DNA from: an uncultured Fretibacterium sp.
Lineage (GTDB): Bacteria > Synergistota > Synergistia > Synergistales > Aminobacteriaceae
Assembly (NCBI GenBank): GCA_937911045.1
Contig: CALEPX010000100.1
Coordinates: 1 to 34,332, forward strand
Length of the DNA stretch: 34,332 nucleotides
Direction of reading: 5' to 3'
How positions within the stretch are numbered: the stretch's first letter is position 1; each line of letters begins with the position of its first letter. The translations under genes and the position numbers were made by a program. Shown one piece after another: positions 1 through 8,459 of the stretch. Under the pieces are notes generated by a model. The model was given only the letters and a program-made list of their open reading frames with translations, was not told the origin of the DNA and did no database searches.

Positions 1-165
1 GATGCGTTCGCGGGAGCCGTCCGTGGAGCCGTCGTCGAAATAAACGATCTCGTAATCGTAATTCGCAAGGCCCTCCATAACGGCGGTGATGCGCTCGTAA
101 GCGGGGCGGATATTCTCTTTTTCGTTATACACGGGCACACTGACCGTGATCAGTTTCTTCGGCAT
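1..165 (-). CDS. Glycosyltransferase family 2, N-terminal fragment
   Basis: The frame starts with ATG at 165 and runs off the window edge, giving about 55 residues. It begins MPKKLITVSVPVYNEKENI and contains YFDDGSTDGS, the first strand and the nucleotide-sugar-binding DDGSTDGS loop of GT-A fold family 2 enzymes (dolichol-phosphate mannosyltransferase or polyprenyl-phosphate sugar transferase type). It follows the radical SAM stop codon after three bases, so the two were one operon in the source genome. The acceptor cannot be inferred. It lies in the segment judged foreign to the rest of the contig. Confidence 0.85.
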   Translation of the reverse strand, partial: MPKKLITVSVPVYNEKENIRPAYERITAVMEGLANYDYEIVYFDDGSTDGSRERI

Positions 166-168
166 AGC

Positions 169-1005
169 TTACCTCTGATCGGCGTTATAATCGTCAAGAC
201 CGTATTTTTTGATGATATCGGGATAGGCGTGGGAATACCAGAGCGTGTATACGACCTCCCGGAAGGCGGCAAAGCCGTTTACAAAAAAGCTGATCGCGCC
301 GCGCATGGAGATGGAATGCAGGCCGCTGAGGATGGTATCCATCGCAAACTCGTATTTTTTATCGGATTTCACGGCGGAGCGATCCGTGAAGGCCTTCCAG
401 TTGTACCAACAGCGGATCACCTTGAGATCCCTGTCCGGCACCTGCGAGAGATTGACGCCGAGGCTCTCGGTTTCCACCACTCTGGTCATTTCCTTCAGCG
501 ACTTCGCCGGGGTATAGAGCCCGCGGGCTACCACCTCGTTATAAAGCTCCGTGCCGGGCAGCGGCGTAAAATGATACACCGGCCGCATACTGGCCTTGAT
601 GGTATTCATCAGGCGGACGGAATCCCTGAGCTGCGCCTCTGTCTCATCCGGATAGCCGATGATCATGGAGGCGACGGAGATGATGCCGATGCGATCCAGC
701 GCGGCGAAGGTATCGTATACCTTTTGCATATTGAGGGGCTTATGGATCCGCTTCTGCATTTCGGTATTGCCGCTCTCGATGCCGAAAAACACCCAGCGGC
801 AGCCGGAATCGTACAGCAGCTGAAAATCCTCCTCGTTGAAAATGCCCATGCGCAGCTGAATGCCGAAGCGGATATGGATATCGTTTTCGCGGAGGAGCCT
901 GCAGAAGGTTTGCATATCCTCCCGGCGCAGGCACCAGAGCTCGTCGGAAAAATACACGCCGTCCACGCCGTAGCGCGTGGTGAGCTCCTTCAGTTCTTTT
1001 ATCAC
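169..1005 (-). CDS. B12-binding-type radical SAM protein, 5' truncated
   Basis: The 278 residues match the second half of the TIM-barrel and the C-terminal region of cobalamin-dependent radical SAM proteins: YGVDGVYFSDELW, VFFGIESGNTE, a GYPDET strand and TPLPGTELY are typical. The family has an N-terminal B12-binding domain and a CxxxCxxC iron-sulfur motif; neither is present, and the open frame upstream of the GTG at 1005 shows only one cysteine before a stop near 1,094. The gene is therefore cut near 1,005-1,040, where an MsrA end abuts it. A complete protein would use SAM for radical chemistry on an unknown substrate, possibly a lipid or glycan given the adjacent glycosyltransferase. Confidence 0.8.
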   Translation of the reverse strand: MIKELKELTTRYGVDGVYFSDELWCLRREDMQTFCRLLRENDIHIRFGIQLRMGIFNEEDFQLLYDSGCRWVFFGIESGNTEMQKRIHKPLNMQKVYDTFAALDRIGIISVASMIIGYPDETEAQLRDSVRLMNTIKASMRPVYHFTPLPGTELYNEVVARGLYTPAKSLKEMTRVVETESLGVNLSQVPDRDLKVIRCWYNWKAFTDRSAVKSDKKYEFAMDTILSGLHSISMRGAISFFVNGFAAFREVVYTLWYSHAYPDIIKKYGLDDYNADQR

Positions 1006-1022
1006 GACTTCGGTGTCGTCAT

Positions 1023-1132
1023 CTACCTGTCCTTTCCCTCTGCCAGTGTGAAATACACAGCCGGTATGTGGCAGTAACCGCCGGGATTTTTATCGAGATA
1101 TTTCTGGTGATATTTCTCAGGATATTCCGACA
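1023..1132 (-). pseudogene. msrA: MsrA C-terminal fragment
   Basis: On the minus strand the frame reads EYPEKYHQKYLDKNPGGYCH and ends at the TAG at 1023-1025. The YHQKYLDKNPGGYCH block is the conserved C-terminal signature of peptide methionine sulfoxide reductase A, which repairs oxidised methionine. Only about 35 residues remain; upstream the frame runs into TAA about 15 bases beyond the recognisable part, and the catalytic GCFWG region is absent. It lies between the truncated radical SAM gene and the Synergistetes sequence, so it may be a third source fragment or part of the first. It is too short to be functional. Confidence 0.75.
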
Positions 1133-1594
1133 CAAAATCCAAATCCGACAGTTATAGTCTCAGATGACGCAATCGAATCTTTCGGGGGACTTTCGAGTGA
1201 TTTGTCTCTGTCCGGCAAGAGCAATTCGGTCTACAATTTCGAGATTCAGTTCAACGAGCTGTGTTATCAAGTTGGCGATATAGTTTACATAGCGTCGTCA
1301 GTTGAGAATCCGCTTCAATCTTTTGAGGTCGTAGATGTCAAGACGACTGCGATCGGATTATGCGCGGAAATCGAGTTAGTCTTGAGCGACACAACTGGCA
1401 GCGTCGAATGGTGGATTACGTATTACGATATTTACGGGAATTTCTGCAGGTCTGAACCACGCACAATTAGCGTCGAACATCAAGCCTCAAGCAGTGGCGG
1501 CGGAGGTTGCGATTCAGGCTTCGGAAATTGGCTGCTAATTTTCGCGATAATTCTGCCGATATTAATAACACATTTAGTGCGCAAGGATTACTAG
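1133..1594 (+). CDS. Synergist-CTERM exported protein, C-terminal part
   Basis: The frame is open from the join near 1,130 (PTQNPNPTVIVSDDAIESF) through the stop at 1594. The TTG at 1202 is the first start codon but is unlikely to be the real one, because sensible protein sequence continues upstream. The body is beta-rich with no family I recognise. The end has SSSGGGGCDSGFG, then a hydrophobic span (WLLIFAIILPILI) and a short tail with R and K, the layout of the Synergist-CTERM sorting signal, which is thought to be cut and anchored at the envelope. The N-terminus, including any signal peptide, is lost at the chimeric join. Confidence 0.7.
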   Translation, partial: QNPNPTVIVSDDAIESFGGLSSDLSLSGKSNSVYNFEIQFNELCYQVGDIVYIASSVENPLQSFEVVDVKTTAIGLCAEIELVLSDTTGSVEWWITYYDIYGNFCRSEPRTISVEHQASSSGGGGCDSGFGNWLLIFAIILPILITHLVRKDY

Positions 1595-1642
1595 AGAAAA
1601 TTTGGGTAGGATTTTAGGGACGTTATATATAAATGTTACGCG

Positions 1643-1685
1643 AAAAAGAGATTCTCTCGGAAATTTGTCGGGGGGATCTCTTTTT
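1643..1685 (+). terminator. Intrinsic terminator after the Synergist-CTERM gene
   Basis: A perfect 10-bp stem pairs AAAAAGAGAT (1643-1652) with ATCTCTTTTT (1676-1685). The T run closes the stem on the plus strand and the A run gives a T run on the minus strand, so it could act in both directions. It separates the upstream gene from clpB. Confidence 0.75.
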
Positions 1686-1730
1686 CAGAGCTAAGATTTT
1701 CGCAAATTCCAGTGTCTCGAAAATATATCT

Positions 1731-1756
1731 GCAAAATTACGTATTGCAAAATTACG
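1731..1756 (+). repeat. Tandem GCAAAATTACG pair upstream of clpB
   Basis: The 11-mer GCAAAATTACG occurs at 1731-1741 and again at 1746-1756, a 15-base period. It lies 70-95 bases upstream of the clpB start and overlaps the best candidate -35 element, so it could be a repressor site. It does not look like a CtsR heptad repeat or a CIRCE inverted repeat. Confidence 0.5.
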
Positions 1757-1771
1757 AAACTCTCCTAAAAT
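1744..1771 (+). promoter_or_regulatory. Candidate clpB promoter
   Basis: TTGCAA (1744-1749) and TAAAAT (1766-1771) are separated by 16 bases and lie about 55 bases upstream of the clpB ATG. A TTGACA at 1778-1783 has no well-spaced -10 partner. No heat-shock sigma-factor consensus is evident. Confidence 0.3.
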
Positions 1772-1824
1772 TGCTGATTGACAAATTGGTGATATAAAGT
1801 CAAATTCGAAAGGAGATTTCAAAC

Positions 1825-4425
1825 ATGGATATTAATAAATTAACTCACAAAAGTCAGGAGGCGTTGACTCAGGCGCAAAATATCGCTAGCCAGTACAATC
1901 ATCAGCAAGTCGATGTCGAACACTTACTCGCTGCATTATTAAACGACGAATCCGGATTAATCGCACAATTACTCAAGCGTATGAACGTGAATCTCGCGGC
2001 AATTTCCAAACGTGTGAACGATGAATTATCAAAACGTCCGAGAATCTTGAGTGGCGGCACTGAACAGGGCAAAATTTTCCTGACACACAGGCTGAATAAC
2101 GTGTTGACCGATGCCGAAGAACGCGCGAAAATCTTGAAAGATGAATACGTCTCAGTCGAACATTTGTTCTTGGCAATTCTGAACGAACGTAACACACCGT
2201 CCGGAAAAATTCTTGCTGAATCCGGAATCACTGACGAGAAATTCCTGCAAACGTTAAACGAAGTCCGAGGCTCTCAGCGTGTCCAGAGCGCAGATCCCGA
2301 AGCAACTTACGAAGCTCTCGAAAAATACGGGCGCGATTTGGTAGCAGAAGCTCGTAACGGAAAACTTGATCCTGTAATCGGTCGTGATGACGAAATTCGG
2401 CGTGTAGTCAGAATATTATCTCGCAAAACTAAGAATAATCCGGTATTAATCGGCGATCCTGGTGTCGGCAAAACTGCAATAGTCGAGGGATTGGCTCAGA
2501 GAATCGTTCGCGGTGATGTTCCCGAGGGCTTGAAAGATCGCAGCGTGTTCGCGTTAGATATGGGGTCGTTAATTGCGGGCGCAAAATTTCGCGGTGAATT
2601 TGAGGAACGTTTACAGGCTGTTTTGAACGAGATCAAGAAAAGTGACGGCAGGATTATATTATTCATCGACGAGTTACACACGATTGTCGGAGCCGGAGCT
2701 GCTGAAGGTTCAGTCGATGCCGGGAATATGCTCAAGCCGATGTTAGCGCGCGGTGAATTGCACTGTATCGGAGCTACGACTGTTGACGAATATCGCAAAT
2801 ATATCGAGAAAGACGCTGCACTCGCTCGAAGATTTCAGCCCGTAGATGTCGAACAGCCCTCAGTTGAAGACACGATTTCGATTTTGCGCGGCATTCGTGA
2901 AAAGTTGCAGGTTCATCACGGTGTAGTAATTCGCGATAACGCACTCGTAGCATCAGCTGTATTGTCGAACAGATACATCACGAACAGATTTTTGCCGGAT
3001 AAAGCTATAGATCTCGTAGACGAAGCCTGTGCAATGATACGCACCGAAATAGACTCGCAGCCTTCTGAATTAGACGCAGCTTCCCGAAAAGTCATGCAGC
3101 TCGAAATCGAAGAAACAGCTCTCAAACGCGAAAAAGACGACGCATCAATCGAACGCCTGAAAATTTTGCAGAAGGAATTACAGGAAGCTCGAAACGAAGC
3201 CGACGCTCTACGCGCACAGTACGAATCCGAAAAGCAATCTATCTCAGGAATACGCGACTTACGCAGCAATATCGAATCCGTAAAATCTGAGATCGAAAAA
3301 GCTGAACGTTCCGGAGATTATGAGAAAGCTGCCGAGCTGAAATACAAGAGACTGCCCGAACTCGAAAACGCTCTGAAAAATTCGGATAATAATAATCATG
3401 CTGCAACTCACGCGAATAAATTATTGCGTGAAGAAGTTACGGAAGACGAGATAGCCGATATAGTCAGCAAATGGACGGGAATACCTGTTACGAGACTGCT
3501 CGAAGGTGAGCGCGAGAAATTGCTGAAACTGGACGAGATTTTGCATCGCAGGGTTGTTGGTCAGGACGAGGCTGTGCAACTTGTGGCGGACGCTGTGTTA
3601 CGTGCGAGAAGCGGCATACGTGATCCCAAACGCCCGATAGGCTCGTTCATATTTCTTGGACCTACAGGTGTCGGAAAAACTGAGTTAGCCAGAACTCTAG
3701 CTGAAGCATTATTCGACAGTGAAGATAACATGATTCGAATCGATATGAGCGAATACATGGAGAAGCATTCAGTTTCGAGATTAGTAGGCGCGCCTCCCGG
3801 GTACGTTGGCTATGACGAGGGCGGACAATTAACCGAAGCTGTTCGACGCAGACCGTATAGTGTGATTTTGTTCGACGAGATTGAGAAGGCGCATTCGGAC
3901 GTGTTTAATATTTTGCTGCAAGTTTTGGATGACGGCAGAATTACGGACAGTCACGGGCGCGTTGTAGATTTCAAGAACACAGTTATAATTATGACGAGTA
4001 ATATCGGTTCGGACGCGTTATTAACCGGAATCACATCGGACGGAATTATCTCGCTTACAACTCGTGAAGAAGTTATGGAAAGTTTGCGCGCATCATTCAG
4101 ACCGGAATTTCTGAATCGCGTTGACGATATAGTATTCTTCAAACCGTTACGCAAAGAAGAAGTTCAGGCAATCGTGAGAATTTTGCTGGGACATTTGAGC
4201 GATAGACTTTCAGAACGCCAAATCGAGTTGAATTTCTCGGACGCTGCGATAAATTTCATAGCCGACGCTGGTTACGATTCAGTTTTCGGAGCAAGACCGT
4301 TGAAACGCTACATAACTCACAACGTTGAGACGAAACTTGCACGTGCGTTAATTGCGGGAGGAATTGTTGAGAAAGCCAGGATTAATATCGACGTGAAGAA
4401 CGGGCAGCTGAATTTCGAGTACTAG
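1825..4425 (+). CDS. clpB: ATP-dependent disaggregase ClpB
   Basis: ClpB is a cytoplasmic hexameric AAA+ machine that, with DnaK, threads aggregated proteins through its pore to resolubilise them. The 866 residues match the family length. Order: Clp N domain (about 1-145), first AAA+ module with Walker A GDPGVGKT at 210-217 and Walker B IILFIDE at 277-283, the coiled-coil M domain (about 410-540, with ERLKILQKELQEARNEADAL-type heptads), second AAA+ module with GPTGVGKT at 612-619 and VILFDE at 680-685, then the C-terminal small domain (GARPLKRYI). The M domain and lack of a ClpP-binding loop favour ClpB over ClpC. AAAGGAG lies upstream of the ATG. It is a single-gene unit with terminators on both sides. 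Confidence 0.97.
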   Translation: MDINKLTHKSQEALTQAQNIASQYNHQQVDVEHLLAALLNDESGLIAQLLKRMNVNLAAISKRVNDELSKRPRILSGGTEQGKIFLTHRLNNVLTDAEERAKILKDEYVSVEHLFLAILNERNTPSGKILAESGITDEKFLQTLNEVRGSQRVQSADPEATYEALEKYGRDLVAEARNGKLDPVIGRDDEIRRVVRILSRKTKNNPVLIGDPGVGKTAIVEGLAQRIVRGDVPEGLKDRSVFALDMGSLIAGAKFRGEFEERLQAVLNEIKKSDGRIILFIDELHTIVGAGAAEGSVDAGNMLKPMLARGELHCIGATTVDEYRKYIEKDAALARRFQPVDVEQPSVEDTISILRGIREKLQVHHGVVIRDNALVASAVLSNRYITNRFLPDKAIDLVDEACAMIRTEIDSQPSELDAASRKVMQLEIEETALKREKDDASIERLKILQKELQEARNEADALRAQYESEKQSISGIRDLRSNIESVKSEIEKAERSGDYEKAAELKYKRLPELENALKNSDNNNHAATHANKLLREEVTEDEIADIVSKWTGIPVTRLLEGEREKLLKLDEILHRRVVGQDEAVQLVADAVLRARSGIRDPKRPIGSFIFLGPTGVGKTELARTLAEALFDSEDNMIRIDMSEYMEKHSVSRLVGAPPGYVGYDEGGQLTEAVRRRPYSVILFDEIEKAHSDVFNILLQVLDDGRITDSHGRVVDFKNTVIIMTSNIGSDALLTGITSDGIISLTTREEVMESLRASFRPEFLNRVDDIVFFKPLRKEEVQAIVRILLGHLSDRLSERQIELNFSDAAINFIADAGYDSVFGARPLKRYITHNVETKLARALIAGGIVEKARINIDVKNGQLNFEY

Positions 4426-4440
4426 ACCAGATATTACAAA

Positions 4441-4468
4441 CCGGAGCCAAACACTCCGGCTGTTTTTT
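4441..4468 (+). terminator. clpB terminator
   Basis: CCGGAG (4441-4446) pairs with CTCCGG (4454-4459) around a short loop and is followed by CTGTTTTTT. The T run touches the stop codon of the convergent large gene, so the two transcripts converge here. Confidence 0.85.
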
Positions 4469-7400
4469 ATCGCTGATTTATGCGTTTTTTGAAAAATGCT
4501 GCGAACAAAATCAAGCTGAAAATTCCAAAACTTGAATTACAAGTGCCGCCGCTTTTGCCACGATAAGATTCGTCGTGATTATAATACCCCGGATTATTTG
4601 GCTCATCAGAATTTGTTGGCTCTTCGGGGTTATCAGGATTGTTGGGTTCATCAGGATCGTCAGAATCATCTGGATTATCTGGCTCATTAGGGGTGTCAGG
4701 ATTGTCTGGAGTGTCGGGATTATCTATTTCTGATCCAACATCAACGCTTATAGCTGCAATTAATCCATTGTACTCCGCCACGATAGTTGTAGAGCCATCG
4801 TGTAATCCTTCAACATAACCTGAATCATTCACAGTTGCTATGCTGGGATTTTCAACAGTCCATTTAGTACCGATTAACGCTGACGACACATCATAAAAAT
4901 TCCCCTCGTTATCAATTGCGTAAAGTCCAGCGGGAATTTCTGAATTTACGTTCGTGTAAATTTTCTTAGAGCCGATAAATTTCAGTTCTTCAACATTTAC
5001 GTCATTCAGAACACGTAAACAGTCTAACGGAAGCGTGTTCGAAACGTACAAATGTCCATCGCCGCTCGGAGCGTAACAATAAGCTGTCATCTCTCCTAAA
5101 TCACCGCTCGCAAATTCAATGTTTACCTCGAAAACTTTGTTGTCATCAGTGTACATCGGGAAAAGTCTGTCAACACCATCTTTCTGAATGACAAGCTGAA
5201 CGTCATTCTCTGTCGATTTTGTAGCATGAGCAGTAAATTTCACAACACTAGTCGCTGTACCAGAAACTATAGCCGTGCTTTTGTCCGCAATCAAATTGAA
5301 ATTTGTGACAGAAAAATTCTCAAGATCAAGATCCTCAAAATTTATGTCATCGTAGTCCGTATCAGATTTTCTAATTCCGAAAGTTGTTCCAGTTCGCGCA
5401 ACGCTTGAAGTAACCGAAGCAGTTCCGGGAAGTTGTACTGACTGCTTAAGCGTCGCAAATTCACTCAGAGAATTTTTGATCATGAGGCTCGCGACAGCAA
5501 ATGCAACATCACCTTGCTGGCAAATTGTCCCATGTTTGTACCTTAACGCCAGCCAATCATCTAAACTGATAAAACTATCACTGGTTGATTCCGGAAAACC
5601 TGTTGAATAATCAGGAAACGCTGCAATCGCACTGTTCACAGGTACAAAGAGATCGTGTCCTTGATTTGAGAAAATTACTCGCTGCATGGAAAAATACAAA
5701 TTAAACGCCAGCTCAACAGGATTAAAAGCCGAAGAAACGTCACTAGCAACATCAATTGCCGCTTGCACAACTTGTAAAAAGCCTGTCTCCATAGGATTCT
5801 GATAAACCATTCCAGCGAATGAAAACACGAAATCACGTAACTCTTTATTTTTTAGAATGTTTTTCAACAAATTGTTCTGTTTAGTAGTCACATTCAAAAT
5901 ATTCTCATCTATTTTGTTGAGAGCGTACAACAATTCAGCATCACTACCCCCTGCAGCTAGGGTAATTTCCTTTAAATTCTGCAAATATTCCATATCATCG
6001 GTCAGGTTATGGAATTTTGAAATTTGAGAGCCGGCTGATTTCACGAGTTTAGCAAGGTTAAATATTAAAAATACCGAATCTTTCAAATTCTCCAATGTTT
6101 TCAGAGAAGCACTGACATCACCATAAATAAAGTGCATTGGAACATTTCCAGGGAAAGGAAGATTCACAACATCGCTCCCGATTGCCATGTCTTTCATACG
6201 TGCGTCAGTAAAAACCCCCCAGTACCGGTACTTATTGTGCCACAACCAGAGAACAGTTTGTGCAAGTGCGTCGTTGCCGATTGCAACGTTGTTTACCACA
6301 CTGAAATCACCGAGCATTATATTTGCCAACGGGCTTCCTCGGTGTGGAACAGCAATATTGACAACCTTGTGAATCATTCCCTGCTTGTAGGAACGCGTCG
6401 TCCAGTTAGTCCCATCGTTTTCCCAGTTGTTTCCATCAGACCACTCATTATCATTGTATTCGTCTCGTTTGTTTGATTCGTCTAAAAATTGGCGTATCAA
6501 AAGACCTCCCATTCCGTGAGCGATAACGTCAGCTTTCGTGCAAACAATGCCCTCACTTTCGTAATAATCAAACATGTCATTCAGAACTTGATATAAAGGA
6601 TTAAAGTTATACCTCAAAAGTCTCTTGACTCCTAAACTTCCGTCATAGTCAAATAAAGCTATGTGATCTTCTTTGAAACCTCTGTCGAGCAATTCTGTCC
6701 AAATACCGATTTTACTGTTAAGTCCAAATGTACCGTTTGCGTTCGCAGGATTCCAGAAAGCATTCACGGAAGAACTCATCAAAAACATATTCAGCACACC
6801 CGGGTTGAATTTGCCAGGGATCAAAACAACCGGAGCAGCTTCAAGCGCGATTTCAACGTCTTGTTCGGAAGATTTTGAACCGTCATCTGGTATAAATTTA
6901 ACATTAACTTTGAATTTATCAGACGGGAATTTTTTATTTGACGGGAACGTTTCAGGCGCAATTAAAACCGCTGAAGCCTGTTCCGTAGAGAGCTCGTCCT
7001 GATTTCCATATCTGATTGGAGTAGTTTTAATTTGAAGTTTTGATGTTGATTTCGCTGTCCTATCCGTTAATTGTTCAAGAGTTGCTCCGATATCATCACT
7101 CAGAGAAAACTCCACGGTACCGGATTGTTTTGCATGAACTCTCAAAATCAGCCGTGAATTTCCGTCCGCTGCAAAACCTAGTTTGCCATTAGTAAACTCC
7201 CATAAATCCCAAACATACTCTTCTGTAATTGCGTTGCCATTTTCGTCTATGTACGACTCATCATTCATATCGCAAATAATTCTGTCTAAGTACCTACGAC
7301 CAAATTGGTCTAAGTATTGCTGCAAGTTTGGCTTCTTATTTCCTAAAACTGCAACGTTAAAAGTATTTTTAATTATAACGCCCTCCAACACTGGTTTATC

Positions 7401-8426
7401 ATGGTGGTTGTAGTTATAAAGCAAATACAGGGGGCACTCGGAAAAAACAGCAATACCAGTGGATTTATCGTAACTAATAGGGCTAGCTATACCCCAATAT
7501 CCCCAATACACTCCCCGTTCCTCATTAAAGGAAATATTTTCAAGTTCAGAAACGTAATTACTGAGATCAATTTCATAATATCCTTCGTCTGTTTTTTGAA
7601 ACTTCAAATCTTCACTTACATTTTCATAGCCAGCGCAAAATAAAGATGCAGACTTGTTTATTAAGACCTCAGTCAAATGGTTCCTCTCGCAGGCTAAACT
7701 TTTTAAATTCGGACACGTGCTTAAATCAAGCTTGCTCAAATCATTTGAAAAGCACCCTAACGTTTCTAAATTCGTGCAGCCGTCAACATTAAGCTCGGTT
7801 AATAAATCTCTATCACAATTCAACTCTTTCAAAAACTTATGTCCACTCACATCAAGCGTGGTTAACGGATTATCAGCGCAATGTAGCCATTCCAAAGCCG
7901 GGCATTCACTAACGTCTAGCGTGGTTAAAGTATTAGCCCCTTCGCAATTCAAGAGTTGCAAAGCTGAGCAACCACTCAAATCGATATGTTCTAACCGAGT
8001 ACCAGCGCAACGCAACTCTCTCAAAGCCAAACACCCACTTGCATTAACCGAGGTCAACTTACTTAGATAGCACTCCACAAACGTTAAAGCCGTACAGCCA
8101 CTCACATTAAGTGAAGTTACAGGTCGATCCCAGCAATATAGCCATGTTAAAACCTTGCAACCGCTTAAATCAAGTGTAGCTGATGAACCTGTATATTCTA
8201 AACGTATACTCTGTATTGGGAGTAATTGGTACCCCTCCAATGATTGTACTGCACCGCCAATGGATATTTCAGCTGGGATGTCAGCAATTTCTTTATAGTC
8301 TAGAACGCCATCATTTGCGCCAACCTGATATCCACCAGCACCACCAGAAGGATCAGGCACCCACCAACCATCATCATAGTGCCTTTTAAGATAATCACGA
8401 AACACCGGATCAGGAAACGCGCTCAA
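4467..8426 (-). CDS. Giant LRR/lipase-fold Synergist-CTERM surface protein, split 5' end
   Basis: The 1,319 residues (from a TTG at 8426 with no ribosome site) hold, in order: cysteine-bearing leucine-rich repeats (about 70-280, unit like LTTLDVSECPALEWLHC, as in InlJ/BspA-like proteins); beta-rich domains; an alpha/beta-hydrolase region (about 550-970) starting at VVLIPG with elbow IAHGMGG, acid candidate D925 (GHDLFVP) and H965 (YKHGTI); beta domains ending in a Big_2-like Ig fold (about 1175-1230); a Pro/Asp/Asn-rich linker; and GGTCNSSFG plus membrane span and KKRINQR tail (Synergist-CTERM). The elbow has glycine (638) where lipases have the nucleophile serine. The real start with signal peptide is at 8672, separated by a 141-bp element and out of frame. 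Likely role: surface adhesin or binding protein; function unproven. Confidence 0.8.
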   Translation of the reverse strand: MSAFPDPVFRDYLKRHYDDGWWVPDPSGGAGGYQVGANDGVLDYKEIADIPAEISIGGAVQSLEGYQLLPIQSIRLEYTGSSATLDLSGCKVLTWLYCWDRPVTSLNVSGCTALTFVECYLSKLTSVNASGCLALRELRCAGTRLEHIDLSGCSALQLLNCEGANTLTTLDVSECPALEWLHCADNPLTTLDVSGHKFLKELNCDRDLLTELNVDGCTNLETLGCFSNDLSKLDLSTCPNLKSLACERNHLTEVLINKSASLFCAGYENVSEDLKFQKTDEGYYEIDLSNYVSELENISFNEERGVYWGYWGIASPISYDKSTGIAVFSECPLYLLYNYNHHDKPVLEGVIIKNTFNVAVLGNKKPNLQQYLDQFGRRYLDRIICDMNDESYIDENGNAITEEYVWDLWEFTNGKLGFAADGNSRLILRVHAKQSGTVEFSLSDDIGATLEQLTDRTAKSTSKLQIKTTPIRYGNQDELSTEQASAVLIAPETFPSNKKFPSDKFKVNVKFIPDDGSKSSEQDVEIALEAAPVVLIPGKFNPGVLNMFLMSSSVNAFWNPANANGTFGLNSKIGIWTELLDRGFKEDHIALFDYDGSLGVKRLLRYNFNPLYQVLNDMFDYYESEGIVCTKADVIAHGMGGLLIRQFLDESNKRDEYNDNEWSDGNNWENDGTNWTTRSYKQGMIHKVVNIAVPHRGSPLANIMLGDFSVVNNVAIGNDALAQTVLWLWHNKYRYWGVFTDARMKDMAIGSDVVNLPFPGNVPMHFIYGDVSASLKTLENLKDSVFLIFNLAKLVKSAGSQISKFHNLTDDMEYLQNLKEITLAAGGSDAELLYALNKIDENILNVTTKQNNLLKNILKNKELRDFVFSFAGMVYQNPMETGFLQVVQAAIDVASDVSSAFNPVELAFNLYFSMQRVIFSNQGHDLFVPVNSAIAAFPDYSTGFPESTSDSFISLDDWLALRYKHGTICQQGDVAFAVASLMIKNSLSEFATLKQSVQLPGTASVTSSVARTGTTFGIRKSDTDYDDINFEDLDLENFSVTNFNLIADKSTAIVSGTATSVVKFTAHATKSTENDVQLVIQKDGVDRLFPMYTDDNKVFEVNIEFASGDLGEMTAYCYAPSGDGHLYVSNTLPLDCLRVLNDVNVEELKFIGSKKIYTNVNSEIPAGLYAIDNEGNFYDVSSALIGTKWTVENPSIATVNDSGYVEGLHDGSTTIVAEYNGLIAAISVDVGSEIDNPDTPDNPDTPNEPDNPDDSDDPDEPNNPDNPEEPTNSDEPNNPGYYNHDESYRGKSGGTCNSSFGIFSLILFAAFFKKRINQR

Positions 8427-8446
8427 CGAAACACTAGCTAGGGCGT

Positions 8447-8458
8447 CCCCCCCCCCCC
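8447..8458. repeat. 12-base C tract (G tract in the coding strand)
   Basis: Twelve consecutive C lie at the junction of the inserted element and the body of the LRR gene. With the element and one target copy removed, the coding strand would read GCT, then 12 G, then ACGCCC, which puts the signal peptide out of frame with the body; 10 or 13 G would restore the frame. Such a tract is a classic slipped-strand switch, but the count could also be a sequencing artefact. Confidence 0.8.
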
Positions 8459-8459
8459 A

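Larger units (their letters stand above)
1..1135. other. Foreign higher-G+C segment, probably a chimeric join
   Basis: This stretch is visibly richer in G+C than everything after it and uses different codons. It holds three incomplete minus-strand genes (glycosyltransferase start, radical SAM part, MsrA end) with no Synergistetes-like feature. The MsrA reading frame meets a stop codon just past position 1,145, while a plus-strand Synergist-CTERM frame is credible from about 1,130 onward. An assembly chimera is the simplest reading; a natural recombination endpoint cannot be excluded from sequence alone. Confidence 0.7.

Noticed and set aside
229..1077. A 282-codon plus-strand open frame
   Set aside because: It lies opposite the radical SAM gene; its His- and Arg-rich product has no recognisable motif, as expected of a shadow in G+C-rich DNA.
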